The notes: generated from the letters alone by a model not told the origin. A stretch of DNA of 64,000 nucleotides from Larus michahellis (GCF_964199755.1 NC_133898.1:104646847-104710846); one strand, 5' to 3'; shown: positions 49,564 to 62,699, counted from the stretch's first letter. A program made the numbers and translations.

Positions 49564-52500
49564 TGAAGTTAACCAAAGTATATAACAATGAACAAATTTT
49601 CTGTTCCACAAGTGGTAGTGTTTCTGCATCTGAAATGATTCCTGCCTATCAATTTGCAAACGCTGTGAGAATTTCTGGAATAACAGGGGTTTACATAGAT
49701 ATGCAACATTTACAAATATCGTACTCAATTTATGTCTCAGCTGCCAATTTCTGCAGCTAATTCTACTGGTTTTCACACCGTGTCCACTACAAATGGAATT
49801 CCCTTTGCATTAGGAGATGTATGTTTCATTGATATATGTTTGTGATTCTTTTATACGTTTGCAGGGTAGGAATACAACTTTCATACAACTTCCAACTCAA
49901 TAAAATTAAAAAAACCAAACAAACCCTCAGTGGAAGGTGCCATACAGGTTTTGTTGATTGGACATTCGGAACATATCAACATAAGCATACTTACGTGCAA
50001 AGGCTCATGTGTGCACCTCAAGCAGTCCATACCATTGTAAATCCAACTTAGATACAGGTAGTACACCAGGTATGCCTAACTATGGTGTCTGTGTAGTGTC
50101 TCTGTCCCGGTAAGAGTCCGGAAGACTTGCTTTCTTTTTGCTGCGGAATCTTTAATTTTAGCCTCTAGTGATTCTCCTGCTTTCATCAAACCTTTTCATA
50201 AGAGTCTTTCTCCATGTACATTTTACAGCAATAGCCTTGCAGAGTGATAACAAGGAGAGGCTTACACATTTTTAATGCTGGATCATCTGTTTATGCATAA
50301 TATTGCTCTGAATGCCAGATTTAGCTGGTCATTAAGAGGGAAATAGCCAGCAGAATCACTCAGCTTGCATGCATAACTTTCAGATTTAGACTGCAAATAT
50401 CTTGGAGAGGGTCTGCATTTCAGTCTACTTTGCATGTGTCAGACAGCCACAGAGAACCGTTGCTGTGGGAAATCACTCTCAGTTGATGTGATATTGAGAA
50501 ACCAGTGGGATTCCGCATTTGGTAACCATCCACTGATTTTGTTCTTGAGTAGTGTACACTGCCTATAAAAACAATCCCACCTTCGATGACTGCAATGAAC
50601 TGCTGGATAGTTATCTTTTTTTTCACCACTGAAGTGTTATGATCCATTGGAATCCAAGAGTGGCGTGGTCTGGATTCCCGGGTTTCATTACTTCCCTTAT
50701 GATATTTGCTCTGACATTGTTTAGGTTAGGACAAACATAACGAGCTCTGAATTCACTCATCGTGTATGTATGTGCCACGTTGTTTATGAAATTCAAGCAA
50801 CTGCTTCCCATCTCGCGCTGCCAGGGATGCCTGCATGGTGCTCTGCTGCTCTCCTGCCTCTGGGACCCTGTTGTTCTCCAGGTGCTCCGCTGGTTGCATC
50901 CTCCTCTGTCTGATATCTGGTACCTGAGATCACTTCTAGAGTAATTTTAGTTTTCCCTTTTTTTTTTTTAAAGGACCAGATAAGGGCTGGTCAGGTGATT
51001 TCTTATGCTGCTTGCAGGTTGAGCATCTGGGGAAGAAAGAGGGTCTATCTGCGTGTAGGTTTTATATTTCAAAGTTTCAGTTTTTGATGCAGGGTGAAAA
51101 CTGGAATCTCTGGGGCATCGTGTTCAAACCCTTGGTTTTGATTTTGGATTGATACTTTACACTGACCTCAAGTGTTGTTTAGATTTGAGTGCATCTAAAA
51201 ATGGCATCTCTTTTAAGTTTCGATATTATGCAAACAGCTCGGAATAATTTTTTGGTGTAAAACTTGAAACCTAGACCTAAGGTGATTTTGAAACTGAACC
51301 CTAACCTAAACTACATCCAGATATCTGGGCCAATCTATTTTTATATATTACCAACTAAAATACACTGACATGCTGAAATTGTATGTGGCATTTTTTCTTC
51401 AGAAGTAAATTGATTCATACTGGAAAGAAGAAGTGGGACCTATCAGCTCTTGCGGATTCCTTTCATTTCATTAGCAAAGGTTTTAATTTTTAGAGGTGGC
51501 TATATCTTCCCTGTATGAGAGTTCCATGCTAACAATGATTGTTTATGGGACACAGTTTTATTACAAAAGGACATTGTGTTCATATTAATAAAAACTATTT
51601 TTGTTTTTATTTTCATGTTCTAGTCAAGGATGTTTGGTGCCTTAGCGTAGTGTAGGTTAATGTAAAATTAAACCTTTGTATTTAGGTTACGTGTTTGGTT
51701 GTGGCTCCGTCTGACAATAACAGGAGCTGTTTTCATCAAACATATGATTACTAGTTTGTATGTTTTCTTACTCAGTTTCTGTCTGGAAAAATGTTTACAA
51801 CATAAAAGCATCCTCAAACTTGAGGGCATTTTTGGCTTTTTAGGTGGGAAAAGACTCCAGACGCTCTAGTGGGATAATATAGGAAGTTTCTAGTGCTGGA
51901 TGTACTGATGGTCTGAGGACTTAAATCCTCTGAGCAATCAATCCACTGGCTTTTATGAATGCTTAGGGAAAAAAAGGAAATATATTGCTGGAAAAGAGAA
52001 ATAAACCTTGTTGCAGGATACGTGATGGCCAAATTGAAAAAAGATAGATGTATGGTAAAGTCTCATGTGTCATTGCAACTGTCTGTGCAGGGCAAGTGAA
52101 AGCAAAACAAAAACAGGAAATAATACTTTTCTTATAACAAATGGATTTTGAGGGAAAACCTCCATGAGGAAAGAAAGCATATTCTGGTTCTGACTGCTCT
52201 TCTGCTGAGAGTGGGACTTTTGCTAAATAGCTTCATAATCAACCTTAGTGTTAATTCAGCAGGTCCAGTGTGAGATAAATCCTTCCTTGGGAGAAGCACT
52301 GTCTATTACGTGTGCTGATTTATGAGAGACAATCAGCTATATTTTAATGATAGCTGAACTAGACTGTACATATAGACGAGGACTCACAATATATGAGAAA
52401 AGCTCGTTTGTGCTTAATATACTAGATAAATTGTTCCTGTCTTCTTAGGGTGTGACTATACTTGCTGTCAGACTCCCAAGTTTACTCAAGAACTGTGTGA

Positions 52501-53339
52501 TTTGCTGAGTAGGTGCTAGTCGTATAAGGGAAAACCCGACGGGACGCATTTTATATACCTGTTTTTTTCCCTCAATGTCATGTATAAACCCTTTTTGTCC
52601 TTTTTTTCTCCCCTTCATCAAAGAAAAGTCTCCTCAAGACCGAAGGCAAATTATAGGAGTGGGGCAAATGACCACCAATAATCTGAGCAATATGAAATTT
52701 AACACCGTGATTTTATTTTAGTGAGAGGAAAACACCAGTTGCTGACTGTCATAAAATTCGAAGCTGAACCTTAGCTTCATGGGCAGCAGCTTTAAAATCT
52801 ATTTAATATATATTTCTTTAGTTCAGCTGTTTCTTTCCCCGTTAATAATAGGCTGTGGGATTAAATTTTAGCTTTTGATATTTACTGGGAAATGTAGTAT
52901 AGCGATTTATGAGTCAAAATGTACTTTGAATAAATTATCATTGCAAATTACAGTTTATGAAAGTTGTGACTATAACCGTAATTGCACCATTGGCTCTGCA
53001 CAACTTGAAATCTCGCTTGCTGAATAAATTTGTTTTCATTCAGATTGCATTCCCGACATTTTTAGAAAAGAGTGATTCGAGCCTCACCGACAAAATTTCC
53101 TACAGAGTTTATTAAAAAGGTCACCTTTGTTTGCCAAACTTACCTAAAATCTAAACATTTCTTGAATTAATGAGATGCTATTTTAGTCTGTTATGAGAGT
53201 TTCCTATTCAAGTTTACTAACCCATAGGCTCATAAGGAGACTCACAAGAGCTTCCACATTACGCCGTGCCTTTAGCTATCTATATATCCTAAACTTGTTA
53301 AAGTTAAAATTGATTCTGCGAGCTGCTAGGAAAAAAACA

Positions 53340-54232
53340 GCTGATAGCCAAAATTAGGTATGTTACTGCCAGTTGAAGGGGAGGTGGGGGGGAGAGGTTT
53401 AAAGCTCTGTCTGGCAAGAGAAGGGTTAAGGACTTTTTTGCTATACCCGTTTCAAATTACAATGAGAAGCCTCTTCTTTCCCAGCAGGGTTGTGCTTACA
53501 TTAGTCTTTAGATCTCTCTTGAAGAGAGCTGTTATATTTGTGCCTGCTAGAGTTGGAAATAACAGCTCAGAAGCTGAAAAGGGTTGAATGGATTTACAGA
53601 AGGGGTTTTTTTGCGAGTAAATTCATGGCAACACATTAATTTGATTAGTACATGCTTTAGAATTACTTTACACTCAAGCGATTCAAAAGATGTTAAAGTT
53701 ATCACCAGGCTGCTGGACAAATATGTGTTACACCACCAAGGTACAGATCAAGACAAATCTGTGACTCAGGATTTTATCTTGGGAAGAGCGCAAGGTGTAC
53801 GAAGATCTCAGAATAACGAGGGACGATAACTCTGGGAACTACAATGTGTCAGAAGAACAGCTCTTGCTAATACAGCTCCCCACCAAAGACCTGGTTATCT
53901 AAGGTTTATATAGGAATGCCTAGGTCAGCTGACAAAATACTGGTCTTCTGCTCCATAAATGCAGAAAAAACGATAACAACAGTGGAAAATTGGAAGTCTG
54001 AATTTCAGCTTTCTTAGAAATAACTGCAACCTGACACATTCCATAATATTTAAACAGGGTGGGGGGAGAGAAATCACCAAAGATGTTACGTTTAGAGATG
54101 ACATTGACATGAAGAATAGGTAAATTTTGTTTTTCAGCCACTGGGAAAGCAGACCTCATAGGAACTCAGAACAAGTAGGAGAAAAGATTTTTTTTTTAAT
54201 TTTTTTTTTCCTTATTCTTTTTTTTTTCAAAG
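53340..54232 (+). promoter_or_regulatory. BMP5: presumed BMP5 promoter and 5' leader
   Basis: The roughly 0.9 kb before the BMP5 start codon. BMP5 mRNAs of other amniotes have a long 5' leader (family knowledge), so much of this is likely transcribed. A TATA-like TTTATATAGG lies at 53905-53914, about 320 bases before the ATG. A short upstream ORF of 10 codons starts at 53588. There is no CpG island. The last ~45 bases before the ATG are almost pure T/C and end in CAAAG, so the start codon sits directly behind a splice-acceptor-like tract. The transcription start was not located. Confidence 0.45.
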
Positions 54233-54716
54233 ATGAACCTAACTGCGCTCAAAGCTTTCGTGGGCTTGCTCTGGAATTGCTGGGTTCTGGTGGGTCACGC
54301 ACAGGGAGGTTTAGGAGACAATCATGTCCATTCGAGTTTTATTTACAGGAGGCTGCGGAACCATGAGAGAAGGGAGATTCAGAGAGAGATTCTCTCTATC
54401 CTGGGTTTACCTCACAGACCCAGACCATTTTCACCAGGAAAGCAGGCTTCTTCTGCACCCCTCTTCATGCTGGACTTGTATAATGCCATGACAAATGAAG
54501 AGGACACTGAGGAGCTGGAGTATTCACTAAAGGGATCAATGGCAGGGGAGAGCAGAGGCATACGGAAAGGATACCCTGCCTCTCCAAACGGATATTCGCG
54601 GAGAATACAATTGTCTCGCATGACCCCCCTGGCCACACAGAATCCTCCCTTAGCCAGCCTGCACGACACCAACTTTCTGAATGATGCTGACATGGTCATG
54701 AGCTTTGTCAATTTAG
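54233..54716 (+). CDS. BMP5: BMP5 coding exon 1 (signal peptide and N-terminal prodomain)
   Basis: First coding exon of bone morphogenetic protein 5, a secreted TGF-beta-superfamily ligand that signals through BMP type I/II receptors and SMAD1/5/8 in skeletal, limb and cartilage development. It encodes 161 residues plus one base. Residues 1-24 form a signal peptide with hydrophobic core about 9-21 ([13 protein letters not shown]). From residue 25 the TGF-beta propeptide begins ([17 protein letters not shown], then [14 protein letters not shown]). Near the end are [12 protein letters not shown] and VMSFVNL, where BMP5/6/7 exon 1 stops. The exon ends with the first base of a Val codon before GTACGT. 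The start is chosen for the signal peptide and an A at -3 and G at -1. The N-terminus is a few residues shorter than in mammals. The furin site and cysteine-knot domain are encoded further right, outside the window. BMP5 fits better than BMP7 by the prodomain text. Confidence 0.97.
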
Positions 54717-54722
54717 GTACGT
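54717..54722 (+). promoter_or_regulatory. BMP5: 5' splice donor of BMP5 intron 1
   Basis: GTACGT directly follows the exon in phase 1. The same phase and protein position are used by BMP5, BMP6 and BMP7 paralogues (family knowledge). Reading through would add a short non-conserved tail to a stop at 54761-54763. Confidence 0.9.
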
Positions 54723-56194
54723 GGAAAAATTTTTTGTTTCTGCTCTCTTTGACAAACTGTTAGCCTGATCTGGAGAGGGGAAAACCTCTCAGCCGGACCG
54801 TAACCTGTTCTAAAACGGCAGGATTGGGGCCAGGCTGCTGAGCCACTGGTAAAAGAAAAGTCGTACTGAAGGTAAAGTAGCTACGTTGTAGGTGGCCATG
54901 GAAAAAGATTTTTCTCACTGTTTATATAAAGTCAGTTTCTATAACTCCCCTCTGCTGGCTTCTGTTTTCTTTCTTTCATTGATGTAATGAAAATTCTAGC
55001 CTTAGGCCAACTAACTCCTTCTTTTTTTTTTTTAAATCTCAAAAAATCAAACACTTATGCCTGTTGCTTGGTTATTTCCCTCACTGTTTTGCTTAAAGCT
55101 CAGACATGAACAAACATCAGTTGTTAATATTTTAAAGCCTAGAAGATTATGAAAAGGGAAAAGTTAATCCATTTCCAAAAAAAAGAAAAAAAAAGATTTC
55201 TTAGGTTATTTAGGGTTTTTTTTTCTGTTGGTAAGAGTCAGAGTTTTATTATCTTTTCAGCTGGATGGCTGGTTTTTAAATAATCTGTTGCTGTTTCTTT
55301 GTTATTTCTATTTAATAACCACAGACTGTATTTTATTATACTGCCATGGTGCTCAGAGTCCGCAATGGTTCTTATTTTCTGTGTCATAAATAAATTAAAT
55401 AACAAGTAGAGTATTAAACACCAGAAACATGCAAGCAAAGAATGCTTTTGAAAATGATATCAATTCAGACACAAAAACTGATAAAACTGAATTATATTGG
55501 CTTCTGAGTATAATAAATATGCTTACCAGTTACGCTGTGGTTAAAAAAGCAGTTACAGATTTCTTTAATAGAAGGCAACTTAAATCTCATTAGGAAAGCT
55601 GCAAATAATTCATGAAATGTATTTACTATTTTTATAAGTATTTTAAATGCTGCATGACTCATAAAGTTAGCTAAAAAACCCCTTCTCGTTTGATCTGAAT
55701 AGCAAGAGATTTAATTGAAAACTTGAAGTTTCTCAATAAGCTGGTACAAAATCTGATGAACTCTTGCTTTCCAGGATAATACTTTCTGTAGAAACTTTTT
55801 AAACAATGGCGCGTTTTCCAAAATACCTTCAGATTATCACACACATTCTGTACCTTTTATGTCTACCAGGTCTTTAATCCTTGCTGCAGGATTAAAAATG
55901 TTTCCAAACACTAAAAGTTCTCAACAACTTGAATTTCTAGGAAACGACACCCTAGAGTTTAGTTGCCATTATACTAAAATGACTTTTCATTAGTTATGTG
56001 GCAGATAAGGAGGTGTTCAATTCTGAGACATTTTTCCTTGAGAGTAATATATGTCCACAACTCTAAATACATTTGCCTGTTGCTCTTGCTCTTGAAATAG
56101 CAGACTAGAAAAAAAATGAAATCTCTGTTTTTTGAAAATGTGTTCCTCATCCTTAAGAAAGAGTTGCATATTGTCCGTGTATTACTTTTATCAC

Positions 56195-56365
56195 TGTATG
56201 CCTCGGTTTACCCGGAGTATCTGGAGTCAGCTGAGTTTAAAATGGCAATGTTGTAAGGGAAATAGGAAATAGGATCTCCTAAGCATTAGTCAAGGCCCCG
56301 ATTCTGCAAAAATTTTCCTTGCGTGTCCTGAGAAATACCCCCAGTAAATACGTCTCAGACCATTT
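56195..56365. mobile_element. ancient MIR-like/amniote repeat fragment
   Basis: Starts with 'tgcctcggtttacc' and 'ttaaaatggcaatg', close to the MIR core-side string 'tgcctcagtttccc ... aaaatgg'. It continues with 'ccccgattctgcaaa', a phrase of old amniote repeats. Heavily decayed; class uncertain. Confidence 0.35.
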
Positions 56366-57689
56366 CATCAGTGGCACGGAGGACTATTTACATGGGACCT
56401 GGCTTTTGATTTCATGAAACATCTTTGATTTCATGAGGGCTTCTTGCAGTGCATGAGTAGAAGTCTGCCTGAAGGCTCAGTGTCAGATACGTCCCAGCCT
56501 GGTCCTGCTGTGCTTCCCCAGACAAAAACCCTCTCTGGAAGAACACAAGTTTCCACTGAGTGTCTTACCTTGACTGGGGACTTTCTAATATTTGTCTCGT
56601 TTTATTGGGAAGCCAGTGTTGCCTTAAGAAAGTAATTTTGAGAAACTAAAACGTATCTTACTTTTCTAAACTGTGAAAACTGGGGGTGAGATGCTTTATT
56701 TTTCTAGTGATTATGATTAATAGACACCATTAATTTATAAAAAAACACTGTGTAAACACCAAGGTTTTTTTGGCCTCCGTAAAATTAAAAATGTGTCTCA
56801 GCCCTAAGTGAGTCTAAATCCTAATTCACTTTAAATGCCCTTCCATACATGTTGGATATTGTGGTTTGTCACACATTCCACTGTGTAACATGCGTAAGAA
56901 ATATTGATGACCAATATAGATTAGCTTCAACATTTTTATTAAACAATCCTATGTTTCAGTATAATTAACATAAAAATGAAATAAATCATGGAAACAGGTA
57001 ACCATTTTATATGATTTATGCAGTATAAGATTGTGACAGATGAGGGCAAGCTCTTTTAACGTACAATGGGGAAAAATATGCAGTGATAAGTGAATGCTAA
57101 CACTGTACCTTAAAATCAATAAATGCTGATGCAGCACAGTAATAACTCAACTGGTTTTAGACTTGAAGCCTCAGTCAACTTGCATCAAATTAATCTGCTC
57201 TGGAAATAGTATGCACCATGTTCATACTTGCACACCGTTAATTACATAGGGTGTAATTATAAAGCTTTATTAATCATCATGATATTTTAAATTGAAACTT
57301 TTATATACAGTTGTAGCCAGTTATAATAACTTAAGACATATATATTAAAACGAGAAATACGAAGCTGAGATGTTGGATAGGAATTATTAAGCATAAGATT
57401 GAAAAAGCTGAATAAGATTAAAAAGCACGGTAAAAATATAGACAAGAACAAATAATTTTTTATTAAAGAAGAAGAATTGAAACTGATATGTTAATTTTGA
57501 TAAAATCAACTTGTCATAGTTGCAAATACCTCACTTTCAAAAACAAATTTAAAAAAATAATCATCAAGGGAACTGCAATTACAGTTCTGTCAAGCAACCA
57601 GGGAGAAAAACAAGACTGCATTTACCTCTCCTGAAGTTAAAATTGTAAACACCTGCTCTTTATCCTGGAATTTATACCAGAATTTCCAT

Positions 57690-57795
57690 CTCTTTCTTTC
57701 TTGAAAGGTACGACAAGACAGAGACTATCTCTTGTCCTGTATTTTGTATAAGGCTGTGTGCGTTGGCAGCTCTCCATAAATATTGATGAGTGTAA
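57690..57795 (+). mobile_element. ancient L2/MIR-type 3' tail
   Basis: Contains 'gctctccataaatattgatg', which matches the 3' end common to L2 LINEs and MIR SINEs ('gcgctcaataaatatttgttga'). It is preceded by a 'tgtataaggctgtgtgcg' segment in the position of the 'gcacagtgcctggc' block. Very old insertion. Confidence 0.5.
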
Positions 57796-59251
57796 CAGAA
57801 GAGTTAACTGGGGTTGCTCCAGCAGTAAAAGAATAAATCCTCCACTAAATACACCGGGGTTTTCAAAGATCTGATTATATCACCTACAAGTTCAGGACTT
57901 TGTTTTCCTCACTGGGTGTTTTTTAACCCTGTTGTTATATTTTATTATATTGTTGCAAAGCCCTGACTGTTCGGAGTTCTGGCATCTTCTTTTTGGCCGG
58001 TCTCCCAAAATGACATATATAGGATACCCTGTTCCTCAGAGAACAGGCAAATAATACTCATGTAGTCCTACTCACTTTTCTGCTCACTCAAAATTTAGTT
58101 AGGGAAGGACTTTGGTAAGATAAATGTTAGTGTTCCCACTCTTCACCTCTCACCAAAAGAGGGGGATTGAATAAAAAGATATGTACATGACTGAGGCTTG
58201 GAGAAACTGCAGCACTTTTATAAACTACATTTGAACATTTCAAGGACTGAATTTTCCATCAGCATCAAAGTGATCGTTAAATCCACTATGCTTAAGCGTT
58301 CCTTCTCATGCAATTCAAATGGTCTATATTTTCACTTGTTTACAACAGATCTGTAAATTTTTCTCTAAACGGATTGCTGCATTTGCTAAGCAACTCTGTT
58401 TTCTTTCTCCATATTTTCCTATGAATTGATATGAACTCTCTATAAGATAGGGGATAAATATATATAAGTTCTGTGGTTTTCTGTTATGTTTTCTTTCTTA
58501 GCATATAAAATTAATTTCAAAAACTCAAATGTGAAAATTGTTATAAAATTTGTGACCCTGATGTACACATGCTAATTTAAAGAAGGATACAATATTATGG
58601 AGATTTTAAAAGTAATCGATACACCCCAGAAAGACACCTTTTCTTTTCCACACACAATGTGATTCTGCAATCTTAATTATAATAATTCTCAAACCACACA
58701 TGCCGTGTTCAGTTCACAAATCAACCGCTGAAATCAAAGGCAATTTTGCCTGTTTGAGGCACGGAGGACTGTTCACATTTCTCCAGCTTCTCTACCCCGT
58801 TTGTACACTCTCGTGAAGATTATGTTCTTCTTTAAAACCTGAATCACTAGGCAAATACATAAATTCACAAGATTTAGAGCCCATTGTGTTCATCAAACAA
58901 TGCTAACATGGCAGAGAACAACTTGTATACAACTACTTTGAGAAACCTACAGTACATCAATCCACACTGAATACCTGTAAAAATATATTTTTGTTATATG
59001 TGAAAAAGAAAGGATTCCTAAGTGCAGCCGGACCTTGAGTGTATATAGTAGCTAGTTTCTTAAATTAAACTAATTCAGTTTCTACAACCTTCTTCTCACA
59101 GCTAACATATCATCAGCGAGGGATATGGAGTGCTAAGCTATAAAATGCCAGGAGCTGTGGAAGGGGAGCTGGATTTGAAGGATACATGCAAAAAGGCCTC
59201 GGGATCATTAACTTCTCTCCTCAAAGCTTAGGAATGAGCACACTTTCTTTC

Positions 59252-59268
59252 TTTTTTTTTTTTTTTTT
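59252..59268. repeat. T17 homopolymer in a CTTT-rich tract
   Basis: Seventeen T flanked by CTTTC units; simple sequence. Confidence 0.9.
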
Positions 59269-60689
59269 CTTTCTGCTGGATTTCAGATGTTGCTGTCTTA
59301 GTTTTAACCTTACATGAATTTCCTTGGCTCTGGTACAGTTTTAGTCCGTTAAATGCAGGCTTCTAATAAAAATATTGACACAGGCTTAACTGAAGTGACG
59401 GAAATAGTGCTATTATCTTGCCTTGGACAGAGCGATGCTATTACAAAGATAAAACTTGTTAAATAACAAATAGACCCCACGTCTTTAATTGAAGAATTGG
59501 ATCAATACTGAGAAAAAAATGAGAAAAACATTCATGAAGTTTTTTTGAATGGCAACCCAAAGTCAATAACATGGCATTTTTCACTCTTTTACATAAAATT
59601 CGAAGCGAATTAGACCAAGCAGGTCTCATTTAATCTTCACGCAAAGCAAACCTCACTTGGCATCTTGACACCCTAAGATTTTTTGCCCTTAATGAAATTT
59701 TCGTCACCCAATCACTGAGCTGAACTAGTTTGTTGTGTTCTAGGTACGCAATCAGGCATTAGAAATAACTATTAATGATTTTATATGATCAGATTAATTA
59801 TTAACACAGCTTTTTGCATGATATGTTTATTTATTTGTAGAACAAAAGGACTTTACCCACGGAAGGACATTCCCTAAAAATCCTCACCCAATCCTTACAA
59901 TTCATTAGGCAGATTTTAGCAATTTTTGTGTGATGACAGAGCAGGTTGTTAGGGATTGTTTTTAATTTTGAGCAAGAAATATCCTTCATATTCCTTTTTG
60001 GAATTACACTACATTTGTTGTTTTATATTGAAAAATTTTATATTTCCTTTGAAATCTCTCTTGTTACATGAACCTTATGAACTATATAGCTCTACCTCAA
60101 AATAGGTTCGTGTGTGATCCATAAATATCATCTAACAAAATAATGTTTTTATAACTGTCAATTAATTTTTTTGCCAAAGTTAACACTTTAAATCCAAGTA
60201 AATTATTGTATCTACCCAGCCAAAAAAATGTCAAGCTCTCCATTAACTGGGGTATAAAACTGTCTGACTTTCCTTGCCGACAGATTTGAAAGAAATTGCA
60301 GATAACTGAAGAGAAACTGATTTAGCAGATGGTTAGACGTGCATGGTGAAAAGCTATATATATGTATGGATATATATAAATACATATTATTATTAATATT
60401 TTTCCCATTGGGAAGAACGGCTGACCCAGTTCCGCTTCTTCTTTAGAAAGTGTTCCTTTCCAGACTAAACACAGACTTTGGGTGGGGTTGTGGGGATTGT
60501 ATGTATTGTACAGTACATATTTTCCCAGGAAAACACAATCTCGGAGTGACTCTGGCTAGCCATGAAAGAGAAAGAGGGAGGCTTGTGGAGATGCCTCTGT
60601 GCAGAGGGTATTAGGGGAGGAATCCGCCTGCCATGGAGTGGATGGAGAGCCTCTTGGTTCTCTTCCTAAACTCCAGGCTATTTGCTTAA

Positions 60690-61110
60690 ATAACAGGACA
60701 ACTTTGGCACATACATGATCTCCCGCACTTATTGCTCCTGTTATTATTTTCTCCGAATGTTAAATTATGCAAAGAATTTTACCATGGCTACCTGCCTACT
60801 TACTGCCTGAGTTATGGAGGTAATTACGACATGGGCAGTTCCTTTTTCTTCTCTTGTTAGCCACGGCGGTTCCTTTCAGCTTGCTTTCATAGGCCCACAA
60901 ACTAATAGACTTTTGCAGAAAATTGATTGATTACAGTCTGATCATTCTAGGTGTCATCTGGTGTTTCCACATAGCTGAGAATGAACAGTTTATGAAGTGC
61001 CAATTGCAGCCTCCAGCTAAAGAAAGGCTCCCCAGGGCTTCAGGAGAGCTCTGGCTGCTACCAGACTTTATAATTATTTCCCACACTTTTCCCCATCCTC
61101 TCCTTCTTGT
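60690..61110 (+). promoter_or_regulatory. candidate intron-1 enhancer block
   Basis: Compact non-repetitive block with PBX/HOX-type TGATTGATTAC (60924-60934), TAATTAC and TTTATAATTATT homeodomain cores, and a CCAATTGC string. Simple repeats are absent, as expected of conserved developmental enhancers. BMP5 is known in mouse to be controlled by many tissue-specific modules spread over a large region (family knowledge). Assignment is inference only. Confidence 0.2.
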
Positions 61111-62239
61111 CCTTTCCCTTGTCTCTAACCCCCGCCGTCTAGGCAGGGTCACTGAACTTTGATTTTATGTCAGTGGCATTTGGCTGCAGAAGGGATTAAA
61201 GGCCGAGAAGCGGTGAGACTAGGCGACAGGGCGGGAGATGGAGAGGGAAGGAATGAGAACAGGCATGAGAGAAAAATGGCAAAGCACAGACCAAGCCTCA
61301 CAGGGAGGACAGCCCTCTTCTTCTCAGTAGGCAACAGCCGATGTGCGGGGCTGGACATGGACCTGCTGGGCATGGGAAAGGTTCGCAATAGAGAAAGCCT
61401 TTGATGGAACTGGTATTACCGGGAGAGTTAGTCCCACTCCTCTGTGCCTCACATGCAGTGTGATGTTGTCGCACTGAGAGCATTTCCCAGGTCAGTAGAG
61501 TTACAAAAGTGAAGGGAAGATCATCACGGTAGGAAGAAGGTGCATGTAGACAGAGAAAGGGCAAACCCAAGAGAAAAGGAATGAGAACATGAAAACATAG
61601 ATAATGTGCAAATGAAAGACAAAATTAGTCCAGGTATAAGTTTCTTCTGGTGAGCCTTGCAGGTGAAGGAAGCCGCTTTCTTCTCAATCCCTGGTGGCAG
61701 AGCGACTACCTCGACCTCCCCAGGCACTTGGCTTCCCGGGCAAAACTTTTCATCCTTGCAAAATAAAATGCAGCTCCCCCCACCCTTCAGTGTGTGAGCA
61801 GGGAGTACACAGACGGACTACTAAAATTTGCGGCTATAAATAACGTAGAAGCTAGCTTTTAAAAACCACAGGTTAAAGGATGAGGGCTGCCATGACGCAC
61901 ACAGAGAGGTTGAGATCAGAGGAGCAGCTAAAAGGGGTCGGGAGAAACAATGAATCCCCTTGTTCTGAGTCATATTTATGAGTGCTCCATTGCACCTAAA
62001 GTTCATATTTTATTGGGTAGGCCATGGGGTTTCCCCATTTGCTCATCTCTTAAAATAACACCCTTGGTTAAAATTTCCTATAAAACACAGAAATGCTACA
62101 GCAGGCAGAACTTGTCAACCCTGACAACTACATTATTTAAGTTTGTGGGTGGGGTACACCAAGCAGGAGCTGCTTTGTGTTTTGTACTGAATTATGATTT
62201 TTTTTTTCTGTACAGAAAATAACTGTAAAACAAGTAGAA

Positions 62240-62560
62240 AAGGAGAGCGTTTACAGCTCAGCTCTCCACTCAGAATCTTCCCGCTATTATTGAGAGTTGC
62301 TCCCAAAGGTGAATCTAAATGTTTAGTTCCCAGCTCTTTTTGAGCAACTGCTCCGGTGAAATGGATCAAGAACTTGGCTTTATCAGCTATTATTAGACAA
62401 CTCAGTGGCCTGTGTGGTACCTTGCCAGAACATGGCTTTACTTTTTTCCCCACTGTAATTCAGGGCAAACTGGGACAGCAGTTATTAATGAGTCAGAGCC
62501 CAGAAAACTTAACGGGACAACTAGTGATGGTACATGATATATTATATATCCAGGGCTGAC
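62240..62560 (+). promoter_or_regulatory. candidate intron-1 enhancer block
   Basis: Low-repeat block containing ATTAATGAGTCA, an AP-1-type site overlapping a homeodomain core, near 62486, plus CTATTATTAGAC and CTATTATTGAG. Conservation has to be tested; nothing codes here. Confidence 0.18.
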
Positions 62561-62699
62561 AACCAGTGGCTTTGCAGAAGCAAAATTCCATCTAACTCTC
62601 TTTTTGGAGGAGAATCAGAAGGAGATAGGAATTTGAATAGCTGAAATTTCAGTTAGGTTTATTTTTGTCTGACTTAGCAATATTAGCCATTCAGACCCC

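Larger units (their letters stand above)
42128..53339. other. BMP5 upstream flank, no gene recognised
   Basis: About 11 kb of AT-rich DNA immediately upstream of the BMP5 leader. The longest ORF (49384-49776, -, 130 codons) has no domain and overlaps an open frame on the other strand. An ancient repeat at 42180, an exon-like segment at 44108, a conserved-looking block at 45640, T21 at 45830 and a short tandem repeat at 49521 are listed separately. Confidence 0.5.

Noticed and set aside
49384..49776. 130-codon - strand ORF, the longest non-LINE frame
   Set aside because: No domain, signal or coiled-coil pattern; the opposite strand is also open over 84 codons. This length is expected by chance in a window of this size.
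1..53000. Search for COL21A1 exons (collagen Gly-X-Y repeats) upstream of BMP5
   Set aside because: No frame with Gly every third residue was seen on either strand; the neighbour gene must lie outside the window.
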